Positions 1 through 9,789 of a stretch of DNA of 64,000 nucleotides are shown here, piece by piece (the first letter of the stretch is position 1; each line of letters starts with the position of its first letter). The notes below the pieces were generated by a model that was given only the letters and a program-made list of their open reading frames with translations, did not search any database and had not been told where the DNA came from. Source of the stretch: Vibrio salilacus (lineage in GTDB: Bacteria > Pseudomonadota > Gammaproteobacteria > Enterobacterales > Vibrionaceae); NCBI RefSeq assembly GCF_002811245.1, contig NZ_NIVQ01000009.1:85073-149072 (forward strand), in the 5' to 3' direction. Made by a program: the position numbers and the translations under genes.

Positions 1-529
1 ATAGTCAGTCTCATCAAAATGAACTTACAACTGTCTGTTTCAAAAGACATTAACTGTGAAGTACGTGAAATTCGTGTTGAGGTTAATGTCCTATTTAAAG
101 TGTGTTGGTTTCATTAATGGAAGGTTAGTTTCCAGTTGTGGCTAATGAGCTTTAACTTTTTACTCCTCATAATGCGCAAAATGTAACATTGTGTTTCAAA
201 GTGCAACAATGAATACACATTGATAGTGTGGTTTTTATCTCCACTCAATTCCGTTTTGTTTCGCTCTGATCCCAACGTTACTCATGCTCAACACATAAAC
301 ATTCTAATGACTATAACAACTGGTTCTTAGCTTGATACCAATCGTAGTAAGTAATTGTGCATTCTAGCTGGTTAAGATGCTTGATAACGGTGTTAAGAAA
401 TTTGTAAGTAGAATAACTACTTATCAAAATCTTTGGCTTTTTATCAAACATTTTCTCTGCGCTATTTCTGAATTCTTATTTACTGTGATTGGCATTTGCT
501 TTGAAACCAGACAACCATCGAGAAAGTTA
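1..529. other. Leader region upstream of cyoABCDE, no gene supported
   Basis: This AT-rich stretch lies ahead of the cyo operon and must carry its promoter, since the operon starts at 530. One frame is open from the left edge to a stop at 115-117, but it shows no recognisable protein and could be chance. Reading frames that run into cyoA from 377 encode a hydrophobic, unfamiliar peptide with no ribosome binding site, so I treat 377-529 as untranslated. I found no convincing operator by eye. Confidence 0.5.
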
Positions 530-1411
530 ATGGAAGCCTCAAGTTATAAACGCATCTTGTCGAGGGGAAGTTTGGCGTCCGTCATACTTATGCTCTCAGG
601 ATGTAATTCAGCTTTACTTGACCCCAAAGGTGCCATTGGTGTGCAGGAAAAAGAGCTAATTATTACTGCTCTTTTGCTTATGTTGATCGTTGTAATCCCT
701 GTGATTCTAATGACGATTTACTTCGCATATCGATACCGCGCCTCTAATACCGCAGAAGAGTACGCACCTGAGTGGTCACACTCGACCAAAATCGAAGTGG
801 TGGTATGGACAATTCCAATCATCATCATTGCGATTCTTGCGACGATCACATGGCGTTCGACTCATGAACTAGAGCCATCCAAACCTTTGGAAAGTGATGT
901 TAAACCAATGACCATCGAGGTGGTGTCACTCGATTGGAAATGGTTGTTCATCTATCCAGAAGAAAACATTGCGACGTTGAACTATGTGGCGTTCCCGAAA
1001 GACGTGCCAGTGCAGTTCAAACTAACTTCAGACAACATCATGAACGCGTTTTTCATCCCTCGCTTAGGTACACAGATCTACGCGATGCCAGGCATGGTAA
1101 CCAAGCTTAACCTGATAGCGAACCATGAAGGTCACTACAAAGGTTTTGCATCGAACTACAGCGGCGAAGGTTTTTCTCAAATGAAGTTCACAGCCTCAGC
1201 AATGTCTGATCGTGCAGCGTTCCTAAATTGGGTGCAGAAAGTGAAGGCGAGCCCTGATCGTATTGAAAACTGGGAGCAATATAGCTCACTGGCAGCGCCA
1301 AGTATCGCAGAGCCAGTCACTTTGTTCTCTAGCGTTCCTCCGTTCTTGTTCACCGACGTTGTGACTCAGCATCCTGGTTCAATGAACTGTTTGCCTGAAA
1401 ACCAAGGATAA
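530..1411 (+). CDS. cyoA: Cytochrome bo3 ubiquinol oxidase subunit II
   Basis: Subunit II of the haem-copper quinol oxidase that moves electrons from ubiquinol to oxygen and pumps protons across the inner membrane. The protein of 293 residues opens with a lipoprotein signal whose lipobox LMLSGC places the acylated cysteine at residue 25. Two membrane helices follow (about 40-60 and 83-105), then a periplasmic cupredoxin domain. The CuA ligand set of cytochrome c oxidases is absent, as expected for a quinol oxidase. An in-frame start exists at 377, but the ATG at 530 has GAGAAAG just upstream and gives the normal signal peptide. It is first in cyoABCDE, five bases before cyoB. Confidence 0.95.
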   Translation: MEASSYKRILSRGSLASVILMLSGCNSALLDPKGAIGVQEKELIITALLLMLIVVIPVILMTIYFAYRYRASNTAEEYAPEWSHSTKIEVVVWTIPIIIIAILATITWRSTHELEPSKPLESDVKPMTIEVVSLDWKWLFIYPEENIATLNYVAFPKDVPVQFKLTSDNIMNAFFIPRLGTQIYAMPGMVTKLNLIANHEGHYKGFASNYSGEGFSQMKFTASAMSDRAAFLNWVQKVKASPDRIENWEQYSSLAAPSIAEPVTLFSSVPPFLFTDVVTQHPGSMNCLPENQG

Positions 1412-1416
1412 TCGTA

Positions 1417-3453
1417 ATGTTTGGAAGATTAACTCTTGATTCAGTTCCGTTCCACGAACCTATTATCGTCATCACCTTAGCGGTTGTGGCGCTGGTTGGT
1501 TTAGCCGTAGTTTACGCGATAACTAAAGCCGGAAATTGGCAATATTTGTGGAATGAATGGTTTACTTCAGTAGACCATAAAAAACTTGGCTTCATGTACA
1601 TCGCAGTAGCGATGGTGATGCTTGTTCGTGGTTTTGCTGACGCAGTAATGATGCGTAGCCAGCAACTCCTTTCTTCTGCGGGTGAAGCAGGTTACTTGCC
1701 ACCACATCACTACGATCAAATTTTTACTGCCCATGGCGTGATCATGATCTTCTTCGTAGCGATGCCATTGGTTATTGGTCTGATGAACATCATCGTGCCA
1801 TTGCAGATTGGTGCGCGTGACGTAGCTTTCCCGTATCTGAATAACTTGAGCTTCTGGCTGTTTGTTGCTGGCGTCATCCTAACAAACATGTCTCTCGGCT
1901 TAGGTGAATTTGGTCGTACCGGTTGGCTAGCGTACCCGCCGCTTTCAGGTATTGAGGCTAGCCCAGGAGTTGGGGTCGACTATTGGATTTGGGCGCTGCA
2001 GATATCAGGTGTTGGTACAACGTTAACAGGCGTGAACTTCTTCGCGACCATTTTGCGTATGCGTACACCGTCTATGCCAATGATGAAGATGCCAGTTTTT
2101 ACTTGGGCGTCTCTGTGTGCAAACATTTTGATCATCATTTCATTTCCAATCCTAACAGTGACTATCGCTCTGCTAACGCTGGATAGATACCTAGGCATGC
2201 ACTTCTTTACCAATGATCTTGGCGGCAACGTAATGATGTACGTCAACCTGATTTGGGCTTGGGGCCACCCAGAAGTGTACATTTTGATCTTGCCAATTTT
2301 TGGTGTGTTCTCAGAAGTCACCGCAACCTTCTCACGTAAAAAGTTGTTCGGTTACACATCGCTAGTTTGGGCTACCGTAGTTATCACGATTCTTGCGTTT
2401 GTCGTTTGGTTACATCACTTCTTTACGATGGGATCTGGCGCGAACGTAAATGCCTTCTTCGGTATCGCCACGATGATCATTTCTATCCCAACAGGGGTGA
2501 AGATCTTCAACTGGCTATTCACCATGTACAAAGGTCGCATCCGCTTTACAACGCCAATGATGTGGACGGTGGGCTTCCTGATCACCTTTACTGTTGGTGG
2601 TATGACGGGCGTACTAATGGCTGTTCCGGGCGCAGATTTCGTTCTGCATAACTCAGTATTCCTGATTGCTCACTTCCACAACGTTATCATTGGTGGTGTG
2701 GTCTTTGGATGTTTTGCTGCGATCACTTACTGGTTCCCGAAAGCGACAGGTTTCACCATGAATGAAACTTGGGGCAAACGTGCGTTCTATCTTTGGATTA
2801 TTGGATTCTTAATGGCGTTCCTACCGCTTTACGCGCTAGGCTTTATGGGGATGACTCGTCGTTTAAGCCAAGACATCAACCCAGAATACTTCCCACTGTT
2901 GTCGATTGCCGCAGCAGGTACGGTTGTGATTGCGCTGGGTGTATTGTCTCAGTTCATCCAAATTTACGTGAGTATCCGTGACCGAGAGCAAAACCGTGAC
3001 CTAACTGGTGACCCGTGGGGTGGCCGTACTCTTGAGTGGGCAACATCGTCTCCACCACCGTTCTACAACTTTGCGCACCTGCCAAAAGGTGATGTACTGG
3101 ATGCGTTCTGGTACCAGAAGCAAAGTGGCGAGTTCGACCCAACTAAAGAGGTGGAATACGAACGTATTCATATGCCAAAAAACACGGCAACAGGCATCTA
3201 TGTGTCGGCTTGGTCGCTCCTATTTGGCTTCGGCATGATTTGGTACATCTGGTGGCTAGCGGCGGCAAGTTTGGTCGGTATTATCGTGACGTGTATTCAG
3301 CATAGCTACAACGATGATGTGGATTACTACGTGGAAGTTGAAGAGGTCAAAGCAATTGAGGCCGAGCGTCGAGCTCAGCTTGAAAAAGCGAAGAAAAACT
3401 CAGTGAAAGACAGCGAAAGTAAAGATGATCTGGAGGTGACGTATGCAAACTAA
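1417..3453 (+). CDS. cyoB: Cytochrome bo3 ubiquinol oxidase subunit I
   Basis: Catalytic subunit carrying low-spin haem b and the haem o3-CuB centre where oxygen is reduced. At 678 residues it is close to the usual size. The haem and copper ligands are all visible: His106 in FTAHGVIM, His284 and the cross-linked Tyr288 in WGHPEVY, the paired histidines in VWLHHFF near 332, and IAHFHNV near 418. About fifteen membrane helices are predicted by eye. It overlaps cyoC by 11 bases, which suggests translational coupling. Confidence 0.97.
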   Translation: MFGRLTLDSVPFHEPIIVITLAVVALVGLAVVYAITKAGNWQYLWNEWFTSVDHKKLGFMYIAVAMVMLVRGFADAVMMRSQQLLSSAGEAGYLPPHHYDQIFTAHGVIMIFFVAMPLVIGLMNIIVPLQIGARDVAFPYLNNLSFWLFVAGVILTNMSLGLGEFGRTGWLAYPPLSGIEASPGVGVDYWIWALQISGVGTTLTGVNFFATILRMRTPSMPMMKMPVFTWASLCANILIIISFPILTVTIALLTLDRYLGMHFFTNDLGGNVMMYVNLIWAWGHPEVYILILPIFGVFSEVTATFSRKKLFGYTSLVWATVVITILAFVVWLHHFFTMGSGANVNAFFGIATMIISIPTGVKIFNWLFTMYKGRIRFTTPMMWTVGFLITFTVGGMTGVLMAVPGADFVLHNSVFLIAHFHNVIIGGVVFGCFAAITYWFPKATGFTMNETWGKRAFYLWIIGFLMAFLPLYALGFMGMTRRLSQDINPEYFPLLSIAAAGTVVIALGVLSQFIQIYVSIRDREQNRDLTGDPWGGRTLEWATSSPPPFYNFAHLPKGDVLDAFWYQKQSGEFDPTKEVEYERIHMPKNTATGIYVSAWSLLFGFGMIWYIWWLAAASLVGIIVTCIQHSYNDDVDYYVEVEEVKAIEAERRAQLEKAKKNSVKDSESKDDLEVTYAN

Positions 3454-4045
3454 TATCGCAGCACATCACGACCATGATCACCACCATGACACGAATGGCA
3501 ACAAGCTATTTGGCTTCTGGGTTTACCTGATGAGTGATTGTGTACTGTTTGCGACCTTGTTCGCGACATACGCTGTGCTGTCGAGCAATTCAATTGCGGG
3601 CCCAACAGGTAAAGACATTTTCGAACTGCCATTCGTGTTTGCCGAAACCATGCTGCTGCTGCTTAGCAGTATCACATTTGGTTTTGGCATTATCGCGATG
3701 AAGCGCAACAACGTCGTTGGTCTCAAACGTTGGATGTTAGTAACGTTCGCGCTTGGTCTTGGCTTTATCAGTATGGAGGTCTATGAGTTCCATCACCTGA
3801 TTAAAGAAGGCTATGGCCCACAAACAAGTGCATTCCTATCGGCATTCTTTACGTTGGTTGGTACGCACGGCCTGCACGTAACCTTTGGTCTGATTTGGTT
3901 AGCGGTAGCTTATCACCAGCTTTCGACTAAAGGTCTGAACGACAACATGGCGATGCGTTTTAACTGCTTAAGTCTATTCTGGCACTTCCTAGATATCGTT
4001 TGGATTTGTGTCTTTACCATCGTTTACTTACTGGGGGTAATGTAA
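3443..4045 (+). CDS. cyoC: Cytochrome bo3 ubiquinol oxidase subunit III
   Basis: Five-helix membrane subunit of the bo3 oxidase, homologous to cytochrome c oxidase subunit III, which stabilises the complex. It has 200 residues. The N-terminus before the first helix is unusually rich in histidine and aspartate ([14 protein letters not shown]), a plausible metal-binding patch facing the cytoplasm. Its start lies inside the end of cyoB, and its stop codon shares one base with the cyoD start (TAATG), so the operon is tightly coupled. Confidence 0.95.
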   Translation: MQTNIAAHHDHDHHHDTNGNKLFGFWVYLMSDCVLFATLFATYAVLSSNSIAGPTGKDIFELPFVFAETMLLLLSSITFGFGIIAMKRNNVVGLKRWMLVTFALGLGFISMEVYEFHHLIKEGYGPQTSAFLSAFFTLVGTHGLHVTFGLIWLAVAYHQLSTKGLNDNMAMRFNCLSLFWHFLDIVWICVFTIVYLLGVM

Positions 4046-4356
4046 TGGATCAACATGTAGAAACCAGTGCGTCAGATTACGTTAAAGGTTTTATTACCTC
4101 ACTGATTCTGACGGTAATTCCGTTCTACTTTGTTTGGACGAAATCATTACCAGATACAACGACCTATGCGATTCTATTTGGATGTGCATTAGTGCAGATA
4201 TTTGTTCACTTTAAATACTTCTTGCACATGGAAACAAAAACATCTGATGGACGTTGGAACCTTGTATCACTGATGTTTACCGCCATTGTTGTACTTATCC
4301 TTATCGCTGGCTCGGTATGGATCATCTACAACATGAACGTCAACATGAAGTTGTAG
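4045..4356 (+). CDS. cyoD: Cytochrome bo3 ubiquinol oxidase subunit IV
   Basis: Small subunit IV of 103 residues with three membrane helices, needed for assembly of the CuB centre in related oxidases. I chose the ATG at 4045, which overlaps the cyoC stop by one base and gives the usual start [16 protein letters not shown]; the upstream ATG at 4000 lies within cyoC. The characteristic segment HFKYFLHM is present near residue 57. It is followed eight bases later by cyoE. Confidence 0.93.
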   Translation: MDQHVETSASDYVKGFITSLILTVIPFYFVWTKSLPDTTTYAILFGCALVQIFVHFKYFLHMETKTSDGRWNLVSLMFTAIVVLILIAGSVWIIYNMNVNMKL

Positions 4357-4364
4357 GCCAAGGT

Positions 4365-5225
4365 ATGCTGAAAAGTTATTTGTCTATCACCAAACCAGGC
4401 ATTATTTTCGGCAACCTGATTTCTGTTGCGGCGGGGTTCTTCCTCGCCGTAAAAACAGAACCAGCCAGTCTAATGTTGTTTGTTACAACGTTGGTTGGCG
4501 TGGGGTTAGTCATCGCTTCAGGTTGTGTGGTGAATAATATTTTCGATCGTGATATCGACCAAAAGATGGCACGTACACGAAATCGTGAAACAGTGAAAGG
4601 CAACATCAATATCGATATTGCGTTTGTTTATGCACTTGCATTATTGCTGGTAGGAACCGCACTGTTATTTATCCGAGTGAACCCACTATCCGCTGTCGTC
4701 GTGTTGCTTGGCTACGTGTATTACGTGTTCTTTTACACGATGTGGTACAAACGTAACTCGGTGTATGGAACCTTAGTGGGAAGTATCTCAGGCGCAGTTC
4801 CGCCATTGGTGGGTTACTTGGCGGTAACAAACTTCATTAGCTTGGAAGCGATTTTACTCTTTATCATGTTCTGTCTCTGGCAAATGCCGCACTCGTATGC
4901 CATTGCCATGTTCCGGATGCAAGACTACCGAGAAGCCGGGATTCCCGTATTGCCAGTTAAAGAAGGCATTCATAAAGCGCATCGACACATGAAAGCGTAT
5001 GTCGTGGCGTTTGGAGCAGTATCGTTGGGATTATTTTTACTGGGCGAAGCCGGGTATGAATACTTAGCGGTTGCAGCGGTTGTTTGCTTTATGTGGACGA
5101 AAGTGACCTTTCGCAGCATTGATGACAACAACTACATCGCTTGGTCAAAATCGGTGTTTAAAGTCTCATTGCTAGTGGTGATGGGGATAAGTGGTGTGCT
5201 AGGATTAGAGCTTATTCCTTTGTAG
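4365..5225 (+). CDS. cyoE: Protohaem IX farnesyltransferase (haem O synthase)
   Basis: UbiA-family membrane prenyltransferase that attaches a farnesyl group to haem B to make the haem O needed by the bo3 oxidase encoded upstream. The protein has 286 residues. The first aspartate-rich prenyl-diphosphate motif is clear in NNIFDRDIDQKM, and the second conserved region appears as YREAGIPVLPV. The ATG at 4365 gives the usual MLKSYLSITKPG start; an earlier in-frame ATG at 4254 lies within cyoD. A strong terminator follows at 5381. Confidence 0.95.
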   Translation: MLKSYLSITKPGIIFGNLISVAAGFFLAVKTEPASLMLFVTTLVGVGLVIASGCVVNNIFDRDIDQKMARTRNRETVKGNINIDIAFVYALALLLVGTALLFIRVNPLSAVVVLLGYVYYVFFYTMWYKRNSVYGTLVGSISGAVPPLVGYLAVTNFISLEAILLFIMFCLWQMPHSYAIAMFRMQDYREAGIPVLPVKEGIHKAHRHMKAYVVAFGAVSLGLFLLGEAGYEYLAVAAVVCFMWTKVTFRSIDDNNYIAWSKSVFKVSLLVVMGISGVLGLELIPL

Positions 5226-5380
5226 TGCTTCAAGCTTGGGTTCATTGCTAGCATTTACATTCTGTCGCCATATTATGGCTATTTCAAATATTAAATTAAG
5301 TTATTGTTTTTATTTACTATAAATGACTTTGAACAATAAGATCACATTTTGAATCATCTTAACCGAGACTAGTTGAGACA

Positions 5381-5406
5381 AACAGCCGCCATTCGCGGCT
5401 GTTTTT
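5381..5406 (+). terminator. Rho-independent terminator of cyoABCDE
   Basis: A perfect 9-bp stem, AACAGCCGC and GCGGCTGTT, with loop CATTC, runs into a T-tract. It lies about 155 bases after cyoE. Confidence 0.88.
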
Positions 5407-5517
5407 GTATTTGCTGCCGGCTAACAGTGAGAATGCAAAACTTGTACGGAGAGTGGTGTACACTAGACAGTATCAACTTGTAAAACAAAGACTTATTTGA
5501 GTCTTTTTGAGGTAAAT

Positions 5518-7194
5518 ATGGGAAAAGTCAAACGTTCAAATTTCTCTTTTTTCTGCTGGTCACTGGTTGCGGTGCTAGCCTTGGTTGTCAGCCTGAATGC
5601 TCATGCTGTGGCAGAGTCCACGCAACCGGTATTATCTCAAGACGCAATGGCGCTGCAGACAATTAATAGCGATTTAAAAGATCTGAGTGATGCTTTGAAC
5701 AGTGCCAGCGGCGATGAAAAGGATGCTCTGCAGCTCAAGCTATTTCAAAAAAATGAAGAGCTCAGAGCGCAACTGACGAGTGCGATCAACAGCCAAAGCA
5801 TTGATAAGGAAATGTTGATTGCGCAAGTGGAAATACAGCGAAAGTATACCAGCAATGCCACTGCCTATCTTGAAAGTAAGATCAAAGCACTGAACGTAAA
5901 AATCGATGAAGCTGAGAATACCGACCGATTGTCGTTGATTACCGAATATCAAGAGTTACAACACTACCTTGATGAAGTCATTACCTCCCGTTGGCAGAAT
6001 ATTCAGTGGCTCAAAGCGCTCGGTCTTAATGAAGTCGTGGCAGAAGAGCAATTGCGCAATGTGGTGCTGAAACGGCTGCGACTAATGTCTGCATCCGTTG
6101 AGTACTTTAACCAGCAAATAAGTGTGGTTGGTAAGCAACTTACCGTTAGTCCAGAGTCGGAAAAATCAGCATTGCAACTTAATCAGTTGGTGATTAAACA
6201 GCGCATGAGTATTGCGGTTGACAGCCTCTCTACATTAATTAACCTAGCAGACAAGCTTGATATCGATAGTGCCGAGTACAAACGCTTGCAGTTTGAAGTG
6301 ACCGGCAGTATTACTCAAGATTTGCTCAATGGTCCGGTAATGTTTGCGGTTGTGACAGCTTGGACGGACAACTTATGGCATTGGATGGTCAATAATGCAC
6401 CCCGGCATTTATTCCAACTGTTTGTCTTTGCCTTAATCCTGCTTGCGACAAGTATGCTCGCAAAATTGGTGCGTAAAGTTGTGAGTAAGACAGTGGTGAC
6501 CAAAAACCTCAATTTGTCGCACTTGATGCAAGACTTCTTTATCGGCATGTCAGGCAAGTTCATCTGGGTGATTGGCTTTTTAGTCGCCTTGTCACAAATT
6601 GGCTTAAACCTTGCCCCTGTGCTGACAGGTTTCGGGATTGCAGGTGTGATCATTGGTTTTGCCTTGCAAGATACTCTGTCGAACTTTGCGGCGGGGATGA
6701 TGTTACTTATCTATCGTCCATTTGATGTCGGTGACTTTGTTTTTGCGGGTGGCGTTGATGGTAAGGTCAGCCATATGAGTTTGGTTAACACCACCATTAA
6801 AACGTTTGATAATCAGATCATTATTATTCCGAATAGCAAAATTTGGGGTGATGTTATCAAGAACGTTACTCATGAGCGTGTTCGTCGCGTTGATATGGTG
6901 TTTGGTATCGGTTATGCCGATGACCTGCTAAAAGCAGAGCAAGTTCTGACTGACATTATTACCTCACACCCCTCGGTGTTACGTGCACCTGAGCCGATGG
7001 TCAAAGTGCATACACTTAATACCTCTTCGGTGGATTTCATTGTTCGTCCGTGGGTGAAAACGGATGATTATTGGGACGTTTATTGGGATGTGACGAAAGA
7101 GGTTAAGCTGAGGTTTGATAAAGAAGCTATCTCGATTCCTTTCCCGCAACAGGATGTGCATTTACATATGGTCGACCGTAAGTCTGCCTCATAG
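5518..7194 (+). CDS. MscS-family mechanosensitive channel with large periplasmic N-terminus
   Basis: Predicted tension-gated channel of 558 residues. A signal peptide (about residues 1-32, ending near AHA) is followed by some 250 helical, charged residues rich in Gln, Leu and Glu, probably coiled and periplasmic. Membrane helices start near 300, and the pore helix and MscS beta domain are seen in GFALQDTLSNFAAGMMLLIY and RPFDVGDFV. The ATG at 5518 is preceded by TGAGGT; a TTG at 5497 would add seven residues but has no site. It is larger than MscS of E. coli and resembles mid-sized members of the family. It stands alone between two terminators. Confidence 0.88.
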   Translation: MGKVKRSNFSFFCWSLVAVLALVVSLNAHAVAESTQPVLSQDAMALQTINSDLKDLSDALNSASGDEKDALQLKLFQKNEELRAQLTSAINSQSIDKEMLIAQVEIQRKYTSNATAYLESKIKALNVKIDEAENTDRLSLITEYQELQHYLDEVITSRWQNIQWLKALGLNEVVAEEQLRNVVLKRLRLMSASVEYFNQQISVVGKQLTVSPESEKSALQLNQLVIKQRMSIAVDSLSTLINLADKLDIDSAEYKRLQFEVTGSITQDLLNGPVMFAVVTAWTDNLWHWMVNNAPRHLFQLFVFALILLATSMLAKLVRKVVSKTVVTKNLNLSHLMQDFFIGMSGKFIWVIGFLVALSQIGLNLAPVLTGFGIAGVIIGFALQDTLSNFAAGMMLLIYRPFDVGDFVFAGGVDGKVSHMSLVNTTIKTFDNQIIIIPNSKIWGDVIKNVTHERVRRVDMVFGIGYADDLLKAEQVLTDIITSHPSVLRAPEPMVKVHTLNTSSVDFIVRPWVKTDDYWDVYWDVTKEVKLRFDKEAISIPFPQQDVHLHMVDRKSAS

Positions 7195-7195
7195 A

Positions 7196-7217
7196 AAACG
7201 CCCCAACAGGGGCGTTT
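7196..7217. terminator. Bidirectional terminator between the channel gene and the phosphatase gene
   Basis: Perfect stem AAACGCCCC and GGGGCGTTT with loop AACA between two converging genes. The stem's own A and T ends give short T-tracts in both directions. Confidence 0.8.
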
Positions 7218-7244
7218 GATTATGCCAAGCAAAATTTATTCAGG

Positions 7245-8822
7245 CTATTTCACTTGAGACTTAATAAACTCGCCAAGTTCTGAGTGATGCATGATTTTTG
7301 ATACGGGTAGTACCTTCTCTATAGGTCCCCAAGCAAATACATTGACCGGCGTATGAGTGTGAGTGCCTGTTCCCCATACAATGTTTTGTCCGGTGGCTTG
7401 CTCGCGTGCTAATAAGTTGCCACGGTCGTTGTAAGGGAAGAAAGCATCAAAATCGTTAATCGCAGGGACGTCTTCTACTGATAAGTAACTATGTCCAGCT
7501 AGACGGTAAGGGTTCGGCTTACTCTTTAAAACGTTCGCTGCTTGTTCTGCTGAAATTGGGAAAGCGCTGTTTTGGTTAACAATTTCAGCAAGCTTTTCAG
7601 GGGTTTGTTGAGCTTTGTCCAGCTTTTCAAACTGGCTAATCATCGCGTAGTAGCTGAGTTTTTGGTTGTATAAACCATCGAGGATATCAAAAGCGCCAAA
7701 GTTGAAGTTTGGTGCATAGTCGCGATTCTCAAATGCTTTTCCTGAACGCTTTTGTGGTTGAGGTAGGTCATTTGATGAATAACTAAAACCAAATGAGCCT
7801 GTTTCGTGGTCAGCAGTTACAATCACTATCGTGTCGTCACGATCTTTTGCCCAGTCGTAGACAGATTGGACTGCTTCATCAAACTTAATCAATTCTTGCA
7901 GCATGGTACCGGCATCGTTACTGTGCCCCGCCCAGTCAATCTGCCCACCTTCAACCATCAAGAAGAAACCGTCTTTGTCTTTCGCTAATACTTCTAGCGC
8001 TTTATTGGTCATTTCTTTTAAGCTGGGTTGGCTGCGTTTAGGATCGTCTTTCTCGTTACGATAAGCGATACCATCATTCATCCCAGAATAGGCAAATAGG
8101 CCTAGTAGTTTATCGCCTTTTGCGTTGTCCAACATGCTGCGATTAAACGCAAGTTGGTAACCACTTTGCTGGGCTTCTGTGAGGAGGTTACGTTGGTCTT
8201 TGCGTTTTGACTTAAGGTAAACATCACCTTGAGTAAGTTTTTCAAGCTGCTGATAAGTCTCACCTTTGTCATTAGTTGACTGAGGGATCCAATGACGTAG
8301 ACCACCCGATAACATCACATCAACGCCGGTGGCTAGCATGTCGGAAGCAATGTCATTCTCAAGTGAACGATGCGGCTGGTGGGCAGCAAAAGCAGCTGGA
8401 GTGGCATGGGTCAAACGTGTGTCAGATACAAGCCCCGTCGCTTTGCCTGCACGTTTTGCTTTTTCAAGTACGGTCTCTACGTGGTTACCTTGTGCATCGA
8501 TACCAATCACTTCAGAACCAGTATAAATACCAGTTGCGAGCATAGTCGCTGAACAAGCGGAGTCGACCACAATCGCATCTTCAGGATGGGTTAATGATGA
8601 TCCAATGACACCTTGTTCTGCCAGTTGGTAAAGTGCGGTTTTCTTACCTTGATAGATAGAGTTGGGAGCTTGATTCGCATAGGTTTCGAGTAGGCCAACT
8701 TGTTGCGGCCCCATACCATCGCCAATCATTAAGATAACGTTTTTGATTTCTGCTGAAATAACACTAAAAGAGAGCGTAGACGTTGCCACTGCGGCAATAA
8801 TTGGTTTTATATAGAGCTTCAT
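7245..8822 (-). CDS. Secreted alkaline phosphatase, close to the Vibrio enzyme of known structure
   Basis: Periplasmic or secreted zinc/magnesium phosphomonoesterase that frees phosphate from organic esters. The precursor has 525 residues with a signal peptide ending near ISA (residue 23). Metal and active-site motifs are intact: MIGDGMG, the nucleophile Ser88 in VVDSACSATM, EGGQIDWAGHSND, TADHETG and GTHTHTPVNVF. From memory it is very similar along its length to the cold-adapted alkaline phosphatase of Vibrio sp. G15-21, including the long insert after TADHETG (about 340-420) that forms a large loop in that dimer. Expression under phosphate starvation is expected; a weak PhoB-box candidate lies at 8891. 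Confidence 0.95.
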   Translation of the reverse strand: MKLYIKPIIAAVATSTLSFSVISAEIKNVILMIGDGMGPQQVGLLETYANQAPNSIYQGKKTALYQLAEQGVIGSSLTHPEDAIVVDSACSATMLATGIYTGSEVIGIDAQGNHVETVLEKAKRAGKATGLVSDTRLTHATPAAFAAHQPHRSLENDIASDMLATGVDVMLSGGLRHWIPQSTNDKGETYQQLEKLTQGDVYLKSKRKDQRNLLTEAQQSGYQLAFNRSMLDNAKGDKLLGLFAYSGMNDGIAYRNEKDDPKRSQPSLKEMTNKALEVLAKDKDGFFLMVEGGQIDWAGHSNDAGTMLQELIKFDEAVQSVYDWAKDRDDTIVIVTADHETGSFGFSYSSNDLPQPQKRSGKAFENRDYAPNFNFGAFDILDGLYNQKLSYYAMISQFEKLDKAQQTPEKLAEIVNQNSAFPISAEQAANVLKSKPNPYRLAGHSYLSVEDVPAINDFDAFFPYNDRGNLLAREQATGQNIVWGTGTHTHTPVNVFAWGPIEKVLPVSKIMHHSELGEFIKSQVK

Positions 8823-8890
8823 TAAATTGTCCTTGTTTATAAAAGCGCAATAATTAAAACATTGATTTGTTTCGCTAATGTTTCACTTTG

Positions 8891-8908
8891 GTTGCGAAAT
8901 GATAACAG
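8891..8908 (-). promoter_or_regulatory. Possible PhoB box upstream of the alkaline phosphatase gene
   Basis: Read on the minus strand, CTGTTATCATTTCGCAAC matches the 18-base Pho box consensus at about 12 positions and sits about 70 bases before the phosphatase start. The second half is poor, so this is only a candidate supported by the job of the gene. Confidence 0.3.
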
Positions 8909-9224
8909 CAAAGTCGCCATGGCGTCTGTTACAACGGATAGAAAACGCTCATCAAATAGTGAGCTTTGAATCAAGAGACCAGCAGTGTTGAGTCATGGTG
9001 AGGAAAGTGTTGGAACTTATTTAGAAAAGGATATCAATAAAATAGCCATTGAGAGTAGCAGTGCTGTCAGGCCAAAAATGTAAGTTTATTGCACGTTGGA
9101 ATCAGTCACGCGCAATGATGTCATGATTTAAAAGGGATGAAATTATCGGATCCACGGGTAATTTTCGACAAACCGTGAGGTTTGTCTTGATGGAATTAGA
9201 TGCTTATGGTCAGCGGGCAAGGTG
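8909..9224. other. Intergenic stretch, nothing assigned
   Basis: Between the phosphatase start and the end of the small gene at 9225 I see no open frame with a ribosome binding site. A short hydrophobic frame on the minus strand near 9020-9090 has no start codon near its beginning. Confidence 0.5.
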
Positions 9225-9572
9225 CTAAAGGAGTGCCAGCAGAATGCCGCCAACGGTTGCCGCTGCGGAAAGGTATTGCCCCGCAGAGTACGAACCATCT
9301 TCTTCTTGTTCAATTTTATCTGGATGATCCATGCCTAGCGCGCCATGGGCAAACGACTCGACTTTCTTGCCGACGCTCTTATCATCAACTTTACTTTCTT
9401 TATCAATCTCTTGAAGAGCAGCTAAAAGCGCTTTACCTTCATCGGAAAGGGTCACTTTATTTTGCTCCACTTTGAGTGGGGCAGGTTTAGAGGCGGCTTC
9501 AGATGCAACTGCTTGAGGCTTTACCTGCTGGGTCGGTGACAGTTTGGCTGGCTCCATTCCTACTGGTGTCAT
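9225..9572 (-). CDS. Uncharacterised small protein with hydrophobic C-terminal tail
   Basis: I do not recognise a characterised family. The 115-residue protein has a proline-, alanine- and lysine-rich N-terminal half that looks disordered, a central helical piece VTLSDEGKALLAALQEIDKES (about 41-61), an acidic part, and ends in the hydrophobic stretch YLSAAATVGGILLALL, which could be a membrane anchor. There is no signal peptide. A good ribosome binding site (AAGGAGATCATT before ATG) supports the start. The gene is alone, with long flanks on both sides. Confidence 0.75.
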   Translation of the reverse strand: MTPVGMEPAKLSPTQQVKPQAVASEAASKPAPLKVEQNKVTLSDEGKALLAALQEIDKESKVDDKSVGKKVESFAHGALGMDHPDKIEQEEDGSYSAGQYLSAAATVGGILLALL

Positions 9573-9789
9573 AATGATCTCCTTACATTATCCTCAGACA
9601 ATATATCGACTGCTTTAAGAAAAACTTGTGCAAATATGCAAAATTTGTATAAAAAGAAATTAAAGCATAAATCGTGCCTGTTTAATTATTATTCACTGGT
9701 TTCCTCACCAGTGAGAAGAAATGTGCGTGTATACCACATTTCTTATCTAAAAAAGTTTGTCGGATTGATGAACATAGCAAAATGAGTGC

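Noticed and set aside
1..117. Open frame running in from the left edge on the plus strand
   Set aside because: It is only 38 codons, has no recognisable protein motif, and such a length is expected by chance fairly often.
377..529. N-terminal extension of cyoA by 51 residues
   Set aside because: No ribosome binding site at 377, and the extension would bury the lipoprotein signal that starts at 530.
9701..9745. Pair of short hairpins after the ChaN-like gene as terminators
   Set aside because: Stems of 7-8 bases without a T-tract on the minus strand; possible 3' structure but not a supported terminator.
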